This document shows, one piece after another, positions 40,373 to 49,453 of a stretch of 64,000 nucleotides of DNA. Every line of letters starts with the position of its first letter. The first letter of the stretch is position 1. Source of the stretch: Micrococcaceae bacterium Sec5.8 (lineage in GTDB: Bacteria; Actinomycetota; Actinomycetes; Actinomycetales; Micrococcaceae); the NCBI GenBank assembly GCA_039636775.1, contig CP143429.1:620001-684000 (forward strand). The letters run 5' to 3'. Position numbers and translations under genes: made by a program. The notes under the pieces are model-generated. The model was not told the DNA's origin. It was given only the letters and a program-made list of their open reading frames with translations, and searched no databases.

Positions 40373-41215
40373 ATGACTACTCGTGCAAACGCACGGCACC
40401 GCGGTGAGGTCACCAAGACCAACTCGCTGGCCGTTATTGCCAAGACCGTCGGCGGCAACGCCGGTGGCATGGGCCGCCAGGCCGCAGTCATCGCCGCAGC
40501 GTCGGGCCTCGTCCTGACCAGCGGTATCGCAGCCAACGCTGCTGAGACCAACGTCCAGCGCGAGTCCACGTCGGCTTCCACCTTCGACGTTCAGTCGGCC
40601 GCCCCGGCGACCATTTCCGCAGCTTCCACCATCGCGATCTCGTACGAGAAGCCGGCGGTCACCACCTCGCCGGCTCCGGTCGTCGAGGCCCCGAAGCCCG
40701 TCGTGAAGGTCCAGGAAGCCCCCGTTGCCCCGGTGGCCGCCGCCGTCGCAGCCGCTCCCGCCGTCGCAGCGGCTCCCGCTGCCAAGGCCGCCCCCGCCGC
40801 CAAGGCTGCCCCCGCCGCTACCCGCACCGCAGCAGCTGCCCCCGCCGCGGCCCCGGCCGCTACCCGGGCACCGGCCGCAGCCAGCGGCAAGGGCGCCACC
40901 ATCGCTGCCGCTGCCTACGCCCAGCTCGGCGTTGGCCAGGATTGCACCGCACTTGCCACGAACGCGCTGGCCGCTGCGGGTATCAACTACCACGGCTGGC
41001 CGGCAGGGTACCTGTCCCTCGGCCGCACGGTAAGCGCTGCCGAGGCACAGCCGGGCGACCTCGCCTACTACCAGAACGGTGGCTCCGGCATGGCCCACAT
41101 CGCTGTCTACGTCGGCAATGGCCGGGCAGTTCACGGCGGCTGGAACGGTGGAACCACCTCCCTGCAGAGCGTCAACGTCGGCTCCGGCCCCGTCTTCATC
41201 CGCGTCGGCGGCTAA
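40373..41215 (+). CDS. secreted NlpC/P60-like cell-wall hydrolase
   Basis: A 280-residue protein. A signal-like segment (about 36-58, 'AAVIAAASGLVLTSGIAANA') is followed by an Ala/Pro-rich spacer (about 100-170) and an NlpC/P60 domain. The catalytic Cys is in 'GQDCTALATNALAAAG', where most relatives have DCSGL or DCSGF, and the His is in 'MAHIAVYVGNGRAVHGG'. Such enzymes cut the gamma-D-Glu-DAP or D-Glu-Lys bond of peptidoglycan stems. The ATG at 40373 follows AGAGAG. Under the second c-di-AMP riboswitch. Confidence 0.87.
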   Translation: MTTRANARHRGEVTKTNSLAVIAKTVGGNAGGMGRQAAVIAAASGLVLTSGIAANAAETNVQRESTSASTFDVQSAAPATISAASTIAISYEKPAVTTSPAPVVEAPKPVVKVQEAPVAPVAAAVAAAPAVAAAPAAKAAPAAKAAPAATRTAAAAPAAAPAATRAPAAASGKGATIAAAAYAQLGVGQDCTALATNALAAAGINYHGWPAGYLSLGRTVSAAEAQPGDLAYYQNGGSGMAHIAVYVGNGRAVHGGWNGGTTSLQSVNVGSGPVFIRVGG

Positions 41216-41226
41216 GTAGCTCTGAA

Positions 41227-41273
41227 GCAACGCACAGGACCCTTGCCATTGTGGCGGGGGTCTTTTGCGTTGC
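41227..41273 (+). terminator. strong terminator after the NlpC/P60-like gene
   Basis: Stem gcaacgca/tgcgttgc with an inner gaccc..gggtc pair and a TCTTTT run in the 3' arm, 12 nt after the stop. Confidence 0.85.
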
Positions 41274-41434
41274 ATTGAACAATCCGGCCTTCGAACGGGG
41301 TCACTGCCGGGAAAAAACATTCGGCGAATTGCCATGTCCGTGTTTACTCTTATTTAGTCGATCCATAGCCCGACCATGCAGAGGGCAGCCGGCCCTCGTG
41401 CCCCTGGCGGGTGCGGCCGTGAAGAGGTATGCGG

Positions 41435-41935
41435 ATGCGCACTCTTGTACTGAATGCTGGATATGAACCGCTGGCGGTTGTAACCTTCCGCCGGGCGCTG
41501 GTCCTTGTGCTGACGGGTAAGGCCAGTGTTGTCGCGGAAGGTGAGGATCCCGTCGTCGGGCCGCAGGACGTCCTGGGTCGGCCTTCAGTGATCCTCCTTC
41601 ATCGCTACATCAGGCCCCGGTACAACACCGCGACGGCGGTGAGCCGCCGGGGAGTGCTGCGCCGGGACGGGCACCGCTGCGCGTACTGCGGCAAAGCCGC
41701 CCACACCATCGACCACGTCCAGCCCAAATCCCGGGGCGGGGCGGACTCGTGGGAAAACCTCGTCGCTGCCTGCCTGCGGTGCAACAACGCCAAGGGCGAC
41801 CACACTCCGGCGGAAATGGGGTGGAAGCTCAGCTTCTGCCCCGCGCCCCCCAAGGGCACCACCTGGCAGATCAAGGAGTTGGAGAAGCCGACGCCCGCAT
41901 GGGACCCGTTCCTGCTGCCGGAATCCGCCGCCTGA
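41435..41935 (+). CDS. HNH endonuclease family protein
   Basis: A 166-residue protein. The HNH core includes 'RRDGHRCAYCGKAAHTIDHVQPKSRGGADSWENLVAACLRCNNAKGDHTP', with two CxxC zinc pairs and the His-Asp-His and Asn residues. The start 'RTLVLNAGYEPLAVVTFRRALVLVLTGKA' is typical of a widespread actinobacterial chromosomal HNH family whose role is unknown. ATG at 41435 is favoured because GAGG lies 8 nt upstream; ATG 41429 is too close. No methylase is adjacent, so it is not an obvious restriction system. Confidence 0.9.
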   Translation: MRTLVLNAGYEPLAVVTFRRALVLVLTGKASVVAEGEDPVVGPQDVLGRPSVILLHRYIRPRYNTATAVSRRGVLRRDGHRCAYCGKAAHTIDHVQPKSRGGADSWENLVAACLRCNNAKGDHTPAEMGWKLSFCPAPPKGTTWQIKELEKPTPAWDPFLLPESAA

Positions 41936-41991
41936 CTCCGGCGCGTACCTCCGCGGTCCGGGCCGCCAGGCCGGGACCGCGCTAGGCTGGA

Positions 41992-42675
41992 GTGGTGGAC
42001 TTCGATGCTGTCATTCTCTCCGGGGGCCGGTCATCCCGGCTGGGAGGCGTTCCCAAATCCGGACTGACCCGCGGCGGCGCCACCCTCCTGGAGTTGGCGT
42101 TGCGGACGGCGCGCGGTGCCCTGGCCATCGCCGTGGTCGGGCCAGACCCGGGCATGCTGCCGGCCGGTGTGCTGAGCTGCCGCGAAGATCCACCCTTCGC
42201 AGGTCCCGCTGCGGCCGTCGCCGCCGGACTCGACGCCCTGGAACGCCATCATGGCCAGGATCCCCGGGAGGGCGGGGCCGCCCCCTACACCCTTGTCCTC
42301 GCCGTCGACATGCCCCGGGCGGAGTCCGCCGTCCAAGCGCTGCTGGCCGCGGCCGCGGAGGCGGCGGGCGGGGACGGGCTGATGGCGGTGTCGACGGACG
42401 GACGCCGGCAGCCACTGTCAGGGCTATATAGCACGGCTGCGCTACAGCGGGCGGTGGCCGGTGCCCGGCAAGGCGGCGCACTGGAGAATGCCTCCATATT
42501 CGGCCTTCTTGCTAGGCTGGAGGTGCGCGACGTCAGCGTTCCGGACGGGTCCACCGATGATGTGGATACATGGGACGATGCCGCCGCCTTAGGGGTGTGC
42601 GACCCGCCCGGAAGGCAGGGCCGGGCCGGCATCGGCCGTTCCGTCCCAGGCGCCGGCCCGGGACTCCCCAGCTGA
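41992..42675 (+). CDS. mobA: molybdenum cofactor guanylyltransferase-like protein (MobA)
   Basis: A 227-residue nucleotidyltransferase. 'ILSGGRSSRLGGVPKSGL' is the LxGGxSxRMGxxK-type NTP-binding loop, and 'LVLAVDMPRAE' corresponds to the metal-binding DxP segment. MobA joins GMP to molybdopterin. The start is GTG 41992 or 41995. It lies upstream of DUF6457, moeA and fdhD in one strand block, which suggests a formate dehydrogenase cofactor group. The C-terminal 30 residues look non-conserved. Confidence 0.85.
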   Translation: MVDFDAVILSGGRSSRLGGVPKSGLTRGGATLLELALRTARGALAIAVVGPDPGMLPAGVLSCREDPPFAGPAAAVAAGLDALERHHGQDPREGGAAPYTLVLAVDMPRAESAVQALLAAAAEAAGGDGLMAVSTDGRRQPLSGLYSTAALQRAVAGARQGGALENASIFGLLARLEVRDVSVPDGSTDDVDTWDDAAALGVCDPPGRQGRAGIGRSVPGAGPGLPS

Positions 42676-42696
42676 ACTCGACCTTGGAGGCAAACG

Positions 42697-42984
42697 GTGA
42701 AAAGCCAGGATGAAACATTGGAAGACTGGTGCCGCGCTTTGCTTCAGGCGCTGGAACTGGACGACGTCGACGTCGACGTCGACGCGGTCCTTTCCCTGGC
42801 AGGCGTGGCAGCGCACTCGATAGTGCGCCCGGCTGCCCCTCTGACGACTTTCATCGCCGGCTTCGCCGCCGGCCTTGCCTCCGGCTCCGGCCAGGCGAGC
42901 GATGCCGTCTCGATGCAGGCCGCCATGGCCGTGGCCCGCCGACTTGCCAAGGACTACGCAGCCCCCGAAGCCCCGGGAGCATGA
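42697..42984 (+). CDS. DUF6457 protein in the molybdenum cofactor operon
   Basis: A 95-residue helical protein: 'LEDWCRALLQALELDD', then an Asp/Val repeat, then 'APLTTFIAGFAAGLASG' typical of DUF6457. GTG start with TTGGAGG. Its stop overlaps the moeA ATG by 4 nt, so translation is coupled. Members recur beside mobA or moeA in actinobacteria, so a role in molybdenum cofactor use is inferred; biochemical function is unknown. The Asp/Val repeat is encoded by a GACGTC tandem run. Confidence 0.8.
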   Translation: MKSQDETLEDWCRALLQALELDDVDVDVDAVLSLAGVAAHSIVRPAAPLTTFIAGFAAGLASGSGQASDAVSMQAAMAVARRLAKDYAAPEAPGA

Positions 42985-44402
42985 CAGCTGCGCCTCCACA
43001 CAGCGGTGCAGCTGCCCGGCCGGCAATCGGTCCGTCGGCGGTGCCGGGTGACACCGAACCCACGGCGCACCGGCATCTCGCGCACACCTGGCTCGAAGCC
43101 AGGCAGCTCGCCTTCGATTGCGCCACGCCCATTCCCGCCGCGCCCGTGGTCCTCCGCGCGGCTTTGGGGCGCGTCCTCGCCGCTGACGTGGAAGCGCTCG
43201 TCGAGATGCCGCATTACGCTTCCTCCGCCATGGACGGATGGGCGGTCAACGGCAGCGGACCCTGGATCCTCGCAGAACCCGGCCAGCGGTTGGCTCCCCA
43301 CCAGGCCAGCCCGATCGTCACCGGCGGGCTGATCCCCTCCGGGGCGAAAGCCGTGCTGCGCAGCGAAAGCGGCCTGATTGCCGCCGACGAGGACGGGTTG
43401 CCCGTCCTAAAGCTCGCTGGCGCTGCCAAGCCCGGCGAGCCCCGAAACGGTGAACACATTCGAAAAGCCGCGGAGGAAGCCGCCGCCGGCGACGTGCTGA
43501 TGAGGAGCGGGGCCCGGCTCAACCCGGCGCACGTGGCCCTCGCCGCCCTGGCCGGCCACGACACGGTCCCGGTCCTGGGCAAACCCGTGGTCCGGCTGGT
43601 GTTGACCGGATCCGAGGTGGTCTCCGCGGGAATCCCGCAGCCAGGCCAGGTGCGCGACACCTTCGGTCCCCAGCTCGGGGCGGTGGTGGAAATGCTCGGC
43701 GGCACCTGTGCGGGCGAAGTGAAAATCGGCGACAGCTACGCAGCATGGCTCTCTGCCCTGGCGGACATCGACCCGGCGGAGGACAGCGGAGAGTTTCCCG
43801 GCGGATCCGGCGCTGAGCCGTTGCCCGCCGACGTCGTCATCACCACGGGCGGCACCGGACTGTCCGGAACTGACCACCTGCGGCGTTCGGTGGCCGAGCT
43901 CGGCGGCCGCCTGCTGATCGATGGGATCGCCATGCGCCCTGGCCACCCAGCCGTGCTGGCTGAACTGCCGGACGGCAGGTTCATCATCGGATTGCCGGGC
44001 AACCCGCTCGCTGCCATGATGGCACTGTCAACTATCGGTGCACCGCTCTTGGCCGCGCTGGGGCACCGGCCCCTGCCGCCCGTCACGGATGTCCCGTGCG
44101 GCTCCATCATCGGCCCCCTCCCCGGCCGGACCCGATTAATGCCGTTCCGGCTTGTCTACGGGATGGCCTCGCCGGCGCAACATACCGGTTCGGGCATGAT
44201 GCGCGGGCTGGCCGCAGCCGACGGCGTCCTCGTTGTCCCGCCGCACGGGGTTCAGCTGGGAGAACCGGTTCCCGCCTTCGCCCTTCCCTGGGGTGCGCCG
44301 CTGCCGGAGTCGGCGGTGAGGAAAGAACCCGCACCCAAACGAACGTCCCGCAAGTCCGCCGGTTCCGGCGGCCCTGTGGACTGGAGTGCGCTGCTGGGCT
44401 GA
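42981..44402 (+). CDS. moeA: molybdopterin molybdenumtransferase
   Basis: A 473-residue MoeA that inserts molybdate into adenylylated molybdopterin. Signature segments: 'MPHYASSAMDGWAV' early, 'VVRLVLTGSEVV', 'VVITTGGTGLSGTDHLR' and 'FIIGLPGNPLAAM'. The C-terminal domain IV is present. An N-terminal extension of about 35 residues is variable. ATG overlaps the DUF6457 stop. Adjacent genes mobA and fdhD support the pathway. Confidence 0.93.
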   Translation: MTAAPPHSGAAARPAIGPSAVPGDTEPTAHRHLAHTWLEARQLAFDCATPIPAAPVVLRAALGRVLAADVEALVEMPHYASSAMDGWAVNGSGPWILAEPGQRLAPHQASPIVTGGLIPSGAKAVLRSESGLIAADEDGLPVLKLAGAAKPGEPRNGEHIRKAAEEAAAGDVLMRSGARLNPAHVALAALAGHDTVPVLGKPVVRLVLTGSEVVSAGIPQPGQVRDTFGPQLGAVVEMLGGTCAGEVKIGDSYAAWLSALADIDPAEDSGEFPGGSGAEPLPADVVITTGGTGLSGTDHLRRSVAELGGRLLIDGIAMRPGHPAVLAELPDGRFIIGLPGNPLAAMMALSTIGAPLLAALGHRPLPPVTDVPCGSIIGPLPGRTRLMPFRLVYGMASPAQHTGSGMMRGLAAADGVLVVPPHGVQLGEPVPAFALPWGAPLPESAVRKEPAPKRTSRKSAGSGGPVDWSALLG

Positions 44403-44479
44403 AAACCCGGACCCGAACGTGCACTGGCCACCCGGCCCAGTGCTTGCCAGAATGAAACTATGTTGGTTAGGAGTACCTG

Positions 44480-45352
44480 ATGGGCCGCGTCACGCAGCGC
44501 CGCAAGGTGCACAAATATGTCCTGGACGGATCCCCCCAGGCCCTGGAGTTCCCGGTCCGCCACCGTGAAGACGTGCTCGCCGTTGAGGAGCCACTGGAAA
44601 TTCGAATTGGCAGCATGCAATTCTCCGTCACCATGCGGACTCCGGGGCACGACTTTGACCTCGTAGCGGGTTTCCTCGTCTCCGAAGGCGTCATCTGGCA
44701 CCCCGAACAACTCCTCTCGCTACGGTTTTGCGCAGGAGAGGACGAGGACGGCGTCCAGACGTTCAACGTCGTGGAAGCCCAGCTAAGGCCCGACGTCGTC
44801 CGCCCGGAAACGGGGCGGAACGTCTACACTTCGAGCTCGTGCGGCATCTGCGGCACGGACTCCATCGAGGCCGTCCACAAGTCTTCGCATTACAGCCCGG
44901 CGGAGGACCCGCTGGTGGTCCCCGTGGCCACCCTCGCGGCCCTTCCGGACCAGCTGCGGGAAGCCCAGGCCGTCTTTGACGTCACCGGCGGCGTGCATGC
45001 CGCGGGTCTGTTCCGCACGGCGGACGACGGCTCCGCCGAACTCCTCTGCCTGCGTGAGGACGTGGGCCGCCACAACGCCGTGGACAAGGTGGTGGGCTGG
45101 GCATTGCGCGAGGGCCTCCTGCCGCTGCGCGGAACCGTGCTGCAGGTTTCCGGACGGGCATCGTTCGAATTGGTCCAGAAGGCCGCACTGGCCGGGATTC
45201 CCGTGCTGGCCGCCGTGAGCGCGCCGTCGAGCCTGGCCGTCGAGCTCGCCGAGGCCAGAGGCATCACGCTGGCCGGCTTCAGCCGCCGCACGTCCCTGAA
45301 CGTGTACGCTGGCGCCCACCGCATAGCGGCGCCCGCTCCGGTGCAGCGGTAA
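44480..45352 (+). CDS. fdhD: formate dehydrogenase accessory sulfurtransferase FdhD
   Basis: A 290-residue FdhD. The essential cysteines are in 'SSSCGICGTDSIEAV', and 'REDVGRHNAVDKVVGWAL' is family-typical. FdhD moves sulfur from IscS to the molybdenum cofactor of formate dehydrogenase. ATG with TAGGAG upstream. The formate dehydrogenase structural gene is not in this window. Confidence 0.95.
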   Translation: MGRVTQRRKVHKYVLDGSPQALEFPVRHREDVLAVEEPLEIRIGSMQFSVTMRTPGHDFDLVAGFLVSEGVIWHPEQLLSLRFCAGEDEDGVQTFNVVEAQLRPDVVRPETGRNVYTSSSCGICGTDSIEAVHKSSHYSPAEDPLVVPVATLAALPDQLREAQAVFDVTGGVHAAGLFRTADDGSAELLCLREDVGRHNAVDKVVGWALREGLLPLRGTVLQVSGRASFELVQKAALAGIPVLAAVSAPSSLAVELAEARGITLAGFSRRTSLNVYAGAHRIAAPAPVQR

Positions 45353-45453
45353 TGTCGGCGGTTCGCAGCTTGGCTTGGGGCTGACGACGACGTAGATTTT
45401 AGCCATCGATTGGATGCATTTCGGCCATCCACGCCAGCGCTAAGAGGACCACA

Positions 45454-48400
45454 TTGCATGACGACCGCCGGCTTACGGAAATCCGCCTAGACCGCTTCGT
45501 CCGCGAACGCCTGGTCCCTGCGATCTATCCGCGCAGCGTGCCGCTGACCCTGAGCAGCTGGGACGCCCCGGGCGAGCCGGTTCCCGCGCTGGAGGCACTC
45601 CAGCAGGAGTTCACGCCGCAAGAGCACGGAGCGGCCTGGGGTAAGCCCTGGAGCACCAGGTGGTTGCGGCTCCAGGGTCAGGTTCCGGACTCGTGGGGCA
45701 CCGCAGCGGACACCTCCGTGGAAGTGATCGTGGACCTGGGATTCAGCAGCGATCTTCCTGGCTTCCAGTGCGAAGGTATCGCCTGGCGGCCGGACGGGAC
45801 CATCATTAAGGCCATCTCGCCCCGGAACCAGTACGTCCCGCTCAAGCTCCTGGGCAGCGGGATGTCCATCGACTTCTACGTCGAGGCGGCCGCCAACCCC
45901 GACCTGTCCCAGGGCTGGACATTCGCGGCCACCCCCTACGGTGACAAGGCGACCTCGGGTGAGGACCCGAAGTACCGGTTCGGCAGGATTGTCATCGCCG
46001 AACTCGACCAAACCGTGTGGGAACTGCACCAGGACGTGTGGACCCTTACCGGCCTCATGCACGAACTGCCGATGGAGCTGCCCCGCCGGCATGAGATCCT
46101 GCGCGCGCTGGAACGGATGCTGGACATTCTGGATCCTGAGGACGTGGCGGGCACAGCGTCCGCGGGGCGCGAGGCGTTGGCGGGGGTGCTGGCCCGGCCG
46201 GCCTATGCCTCAGCCCATCGCCTGCTCGCCACCGGCCACGCCCATATTGACTCCGCCTGGCTCTGGCCCGTCCGCGAAACCGTCCGCAAGTGCGCCCGCA
46301 CGTTTTCCAACGTCATCGCCCTGATGGACGAGGACCCCGACTTCGTCTTCTCCTGCTCCTCGGCCCAGCAGCTGGCCTGGATCAAAGAGCTGTACCCGGA
46401 GCTCTTCGGGCGGATCCGGGAAAAGGTCGCGACGGGCCAGTTCGTTCCCGTCGGCGGCATGTGGGTGGAGTCCGACACGAACATGCCCGGCGGCGAGGCC
46501 ATGGCACGCCAGTTCCTGGAGGGCAAGAGCTTCTTCCTGACTGAATTCGGGATCGACTGCGAGGAAGCCTGGCTCCCGGACACCTTCGGCTATTCGGCTG
46601 CCATGCCCCAGATCGTCAAGGCTGCCGGCAGCAAATGGTTCCTGACGCAGAAGATCTCCTGGAACCAGGTGAACCGGATGCCGCACCACACGTTCAACTG
46701 GGAAGGGATTGACGGCACCCGGTTATTTACGCACTTCCCGCCGGTGGACAGCTACAATTCCGAACTCAGCGGCCGCGAACTGGCCCACGCCGAGCGGAAC
46801 TACCGGGACCATGGCCGCGGCACCACCTCGCTGGTCCCGTTCGGCTATGGAGACGGCGGCGGCGGACCCACGCGCGAGATGCTTGCCGCAGCGCGCCGCA
46901 CCGCAGACCTGGAGGGCTCTCCGAAAGTGGAACTCGGCTCGGCCGCCACCTTCTTCACCCGGGCCGAGGCCGACTACGACGCCCTCCCGGTCTGGGTCGG
47001 TGAGATGTACCTCGAACTGCACCGCGGCACGTACACCAGCCAGGCAAAAACAAAACGCGGCAACCGCCGCAGCGAGCACCTTCTGCGGGAGGCTGAGCTG
47101 TGGTGCGCCACGGCCGCCGTCCGGGCCGGCTACCCGTACCCGGCCGCCGCGCTCAAGCGGCTCTGGCGACTGGTCCTCCTGCAGCAGTTCCACGACATCC
47201 TTCCCGGCAGTTCCATCGCCTGGGTTCACCAGGACGCCGAGCGCAATTACGCCGCCGTGGGCCAACAGCTTGAGGCGATCATCGCCGACGCCGGCAGTGC
47301 CTTGCTGGGCGCCGGGGACACCGACTTCCTCCTCAACGCCGCACCGCACAGCCGCTGCGGCGTTCCTGCCCTGGCGGCAGCCGCTCCGGTTGCCACCGCA
47401 CCGGCGGCGCTGGCCACCATCGCTGCCGGCAGCTTCATCCTGGACAACGGCATCATCCGCGCCGTCGTCAATGCCGACGGTCTGCTGGAATCTCTCGTTG
47501 ACTACGCCAGCGGCCGGGAGGCGATTGCTCCCGGACAGTTCGGCAACCTGCTTGAACTTCACCGCGACACCCCGAACGAGTGGGACGCCTGGGACATTGA
47601 CGCTTTCTACCGCCGCAACGTCGTCGCGCTGACCGACGCCCGCTCGGTGAGCCTGGAAGCCGGCGGAAGGGACGCCGTCGTGGTGGTGGAACGGCTGACC
47701 GGGTCCTCCACGGTCACCCAGCGGATCACGCTTGCGGCCGGCGCCGCCTCCCTGGCGATTTCGACAGTGGTTGACTGGCAGGAGAGCCAGAAGCTGCTCA
47801 AACTCGGGTTCGCCCTCGACGTCCGCGCGGACCGGTCAGCGTCGGAGACCCAGTTCGGCCACGTGTTCCGTCCGACCCATCTCAACACGTCCTGGGAAAC
47901 GGCCAAGTTCGAGATCTGCGCCCATCGGTGGATCCAGGTCGCCGAGCCGGGCTACGGGGTGGCCATTTCGAATTCAGCGACCTACGGCCACGACGTCACC
48001 CGGAACATTCGGGAGGACGACGGCGGAACCACCACCACTGTTCGGCTCTCACTGCTGCGGGCGCCCACGTTCCCGGACCCCGGTGCGGACCGCGGCCGTC
48101 AGGAGCTGGACGTCACCATCCGGCCCGGTGCCAGCATCGCCGATGCCGTCGAGGAGGGGTACCGGACAAACCTCGCACCCCGGCTACTCAAGGGCGGGCA
48201 CGGGGCGGAGCCGCTCATTGCGGTGTCCAACCCGGCTCTCGTTGTTGAGGCCGTGAAGCTCGCCGAGGACGGCTCCGGGGACGTGATCGTTCGGGTTTAC
48301 GAATCGCTGGGGGAGCGCTCCACCGGGCGCGTCACCGCCGATTTCGCGGTCACCGGCATCCGCAGCGTGGATCTGCTGGAGCGCGCTACGGCAGTTCCCG

Positions 48401-48477
48401 GGGTGGTGGTGGAAGGGAACTCGGCTGTCATGGCGCTGCGGCCTTTCCAGCTGGTGACCTTGAGGTTTGTGCGCTGA
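45454..48477 (+). CDS. alpha-mannosidase, glycoside hydrolase family 38
   Basis: A 1007-residue GH38 enzyme that removes alpha-linked mannose. The catalytic domain begins near residue 255 with 'GHAHIDSAWLWPVRET' (zinc-binding His and Asp), followed by the nucleophile region 'GGMWVESDTNMPGGEA' and 'LPDTFGYSAAMPQI'. Middle and C-terminal beta domains follow. TTG start at 45454, after TAAGAGGACC; the ATG at 45458 is out of frame. No sugar transporter or regulator is adjacent. An isolated gene of a type that may act on mannosylated glycans or glycolipids. Confidence 0.93.
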   Translation: MHDDRRLTEIRLDRFVRERLVPAIYPRSVPLTLSSWDAPGEPVPALEALQQEFTPQEHGAAWGKPWSTRWLRLQGQVPDSWGTAADTSVEVIVDLGFSSDLPGFQCEGIAWRPDGTIIKAISPRNQYVPLKLLGSGMSIDFYVEAAANPDLSQGWTFAATPYGDKATSGEDPKYRFGRIVIAELDQTVWELHQDVWTLTGLMHELPMELPRRHEILRALERMLDILDPEDVAGTASAGREALAGVLARPAYASAHRLLATGHAHIDSAWLWPVRETVRKCARTFSNVIALMDEDPDFVFSCSSAQQLAWIKELYPELFGRIREKVATGQFVPVGGMWVESDTNMPGGEAMARQFLEGKSFFLTEFGIDCEEAWLPDTFGYSAAMPQIVKAAGSKWFLTQKISWNQVNRMPHHTFNWEGIDGTRLFTHFPPVDSYNSELSGRELAHAERNYRDHGRGTTSLVPFGYGDGGGGPTREMLAAARRTADLEGSPKVELGSAATFFTRAEADYDALPVWVGEMYLELHRGTYTSQAKTKRGNRRSEHLLREAELWCATAAVRAGYPYPAAALKRLWRLVLLQQFHDILPGSSIAWVHQDAERNYAAVGQQLEAIIADAGSALLGAGDTDFLLNAAPHSRCGVPALAAAAPVATAPAALATIAAGSFILDNGIIRAVVNADGLLESLVDYASGREAIAPGQFGNLLELHRDTPNEWDAWDIDAFYRRNVVALTDARSVSLEAGGRDAVVVVERLTGSSTVTQRITLAAGAASLAISTVVDWQESQKLLKLGFALDVRADRSASETQFGHVFRPTHLNTSWETAKFEICAHRWIQVAEPGYGVAISNSATYGHDVTRNIREDDGGTTTTVRLSLLRAPTFPDPGADRGRQELDVTIRPGASIADAVEEGYRTNLAPRLLKGGHGAEPLIAVSNPALVVEAVKLAEDGSGDVIVRVYESLGERSTGRVTADFAVTGIRSVDLLERATAVPGVVVEGNSAVMALRPFQLVTLRFVR

Positions 48478-48561
48478 GGTACGTTCCGAAGGATGCCCTT
48501 CCCGGGTTCCGGCGCGGACGGCACGCCCGGCCCAGCCGCAGTCCGGGCCGTTAAACAGGCT

Positions 48562-48595
48562 GAGTGGGAGCGGTCCTTGCGGACCGCTACCACTC
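48562..48595 (+). terminator. hairpin terminator after the alpha-mannosidase gene
   Basis: Stem gagtgg..agcggtcc with ggaccgct..ccactc around TTGC, about 85 nt past the stop. It has no U-tract. The remainder of the 236-nt gap (48478-48713) shows no other clear element. Confidence 0.65.
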
Positions 48596-48713
48596 ATCCC
48601 CCCAATGGCGTTTGGGCGGCTGCCTGGCTCCGCACGGATCGTTCCCGTCCACGAAGTGATTGCCGCTTTCACACATTCATGATTCTCTCACGGTCTAATG
48701 ATTTTGTGAATGC

Positions 48714-49448
48714 CTAACGCTGCCTGTCACCGAATGTTGCCTGAGTGTTACTAGATTTAGTGACCAGCCCGGAGAACCAGAAGAGGGCGAGGCCAACGAC
48801 GTACCCCAGCACCGCGCCGTAATTGAGGAAGTCCTGCGCCGCGGACCAGGCCGCAGGTCCCAGTGACGCCGGAAGGCTCAGGACGGCGAAGCAAACGCCG
48901 AGCAGCACGGTGAGTGCGCCGGCCCGGACCAGGCGCGGCAGCCGGCCCCTGAAGGCTGCCAGCAGGGGTGGTATCAGGACCAGGGAGACATAGGCGGGAT
49001 ACGTTCGGCCGGCAGCGGCATAGAGAGATGCCAGGGCGGGGTTTCCGGCGCCGCCCGACGACCAGTCCTGCACCCCGGCCCGTGGCCCGTACACGAGGAA
49101 GAACGTTACCGTCACGGCCAGGCAACTCAGCCCCAGCGCCCACCAGCCGAGGCCTCCGGTGATGAGGCTGTGCTCCCGGGCAGCGCCCAGGCCCCGGGTG
49201 AGGCGACTGCCCACCAGCAGGACCGTCGCGAAGACGGTGTAGCGCAGGATCAGGCTCGTGACATCCTTGCCTCCGAGCGCACCATCCACCACTGCATAAA
49301 GCTCGGACACGGCGAGCAGGCTGCACAGCGTGGCCAGGAGAAGGATCCCGAACACGGTCCGGTTCCGGCCGCGCACTGCGTCCGGCAGCCGCAGGAGAAG
49401 CGCCGCGCAGCACACCGCCAGCGTTGCCCACTCCAGGGGTGAGGTCAT
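48714..49448 (-). CDS. polytopic membrane protein, paralogue B of the HTH-linked pair
   Basis: A 244-residue protein with about seven hydrophobic helices. It begins 'PLEWATLAVCCAALLLRLPDAVRGRNRTVFGILLLA', matching the next gene upstream ('LQWTTLAVC..ARIPSAIRGENRSIFGIFLLS'), so the two are paralogues. The pattern recalls the MAB_1135c-like (DUF6545) membrane proteins found with HTH regulators in actinobacteria; that link is from memory. Start 49448 lies 5 nt past the upstream stop; a longer open frame to 49811 is not supported. Confidence 0.75.
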   Translation of the reverse strand: MTSPLEWATLAVCCAALLLRLPDAVRGRNRTVFGILLLATLCSLLAVSELYAVVDGALGGKDVTSLILRYTVFATVLLVGSRLTRGLGAAREHSLITGGLGWWALGLSCLAVTVTFFLVYGPRAGVQDWSSGGAGNPALASLYAAAGRTYPAYVSLVLIPPLLAAFRGRLPRLVRAGALTVLLGVCFAVLSLPASLGPAAWSAAQDFLNYGAVLGYVVGLALFWFSGLVTKSSNTQATFGDRQR

Positions 49449-49453
49449 GAGGT

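Noticed and set aside
41435..41935. A homing or restriction HNH nuclease system
   Set aside because: No methylase, intron or phage gene is adjacent; the family is a common chromosomal one.
45370..45453. A sugar-regulator operator before the alpha-mannosidase gene
   Set aside because: ATCGAT and ATGCAT are short palindromes but do not form one clear operator, and no regulator is adjacent.
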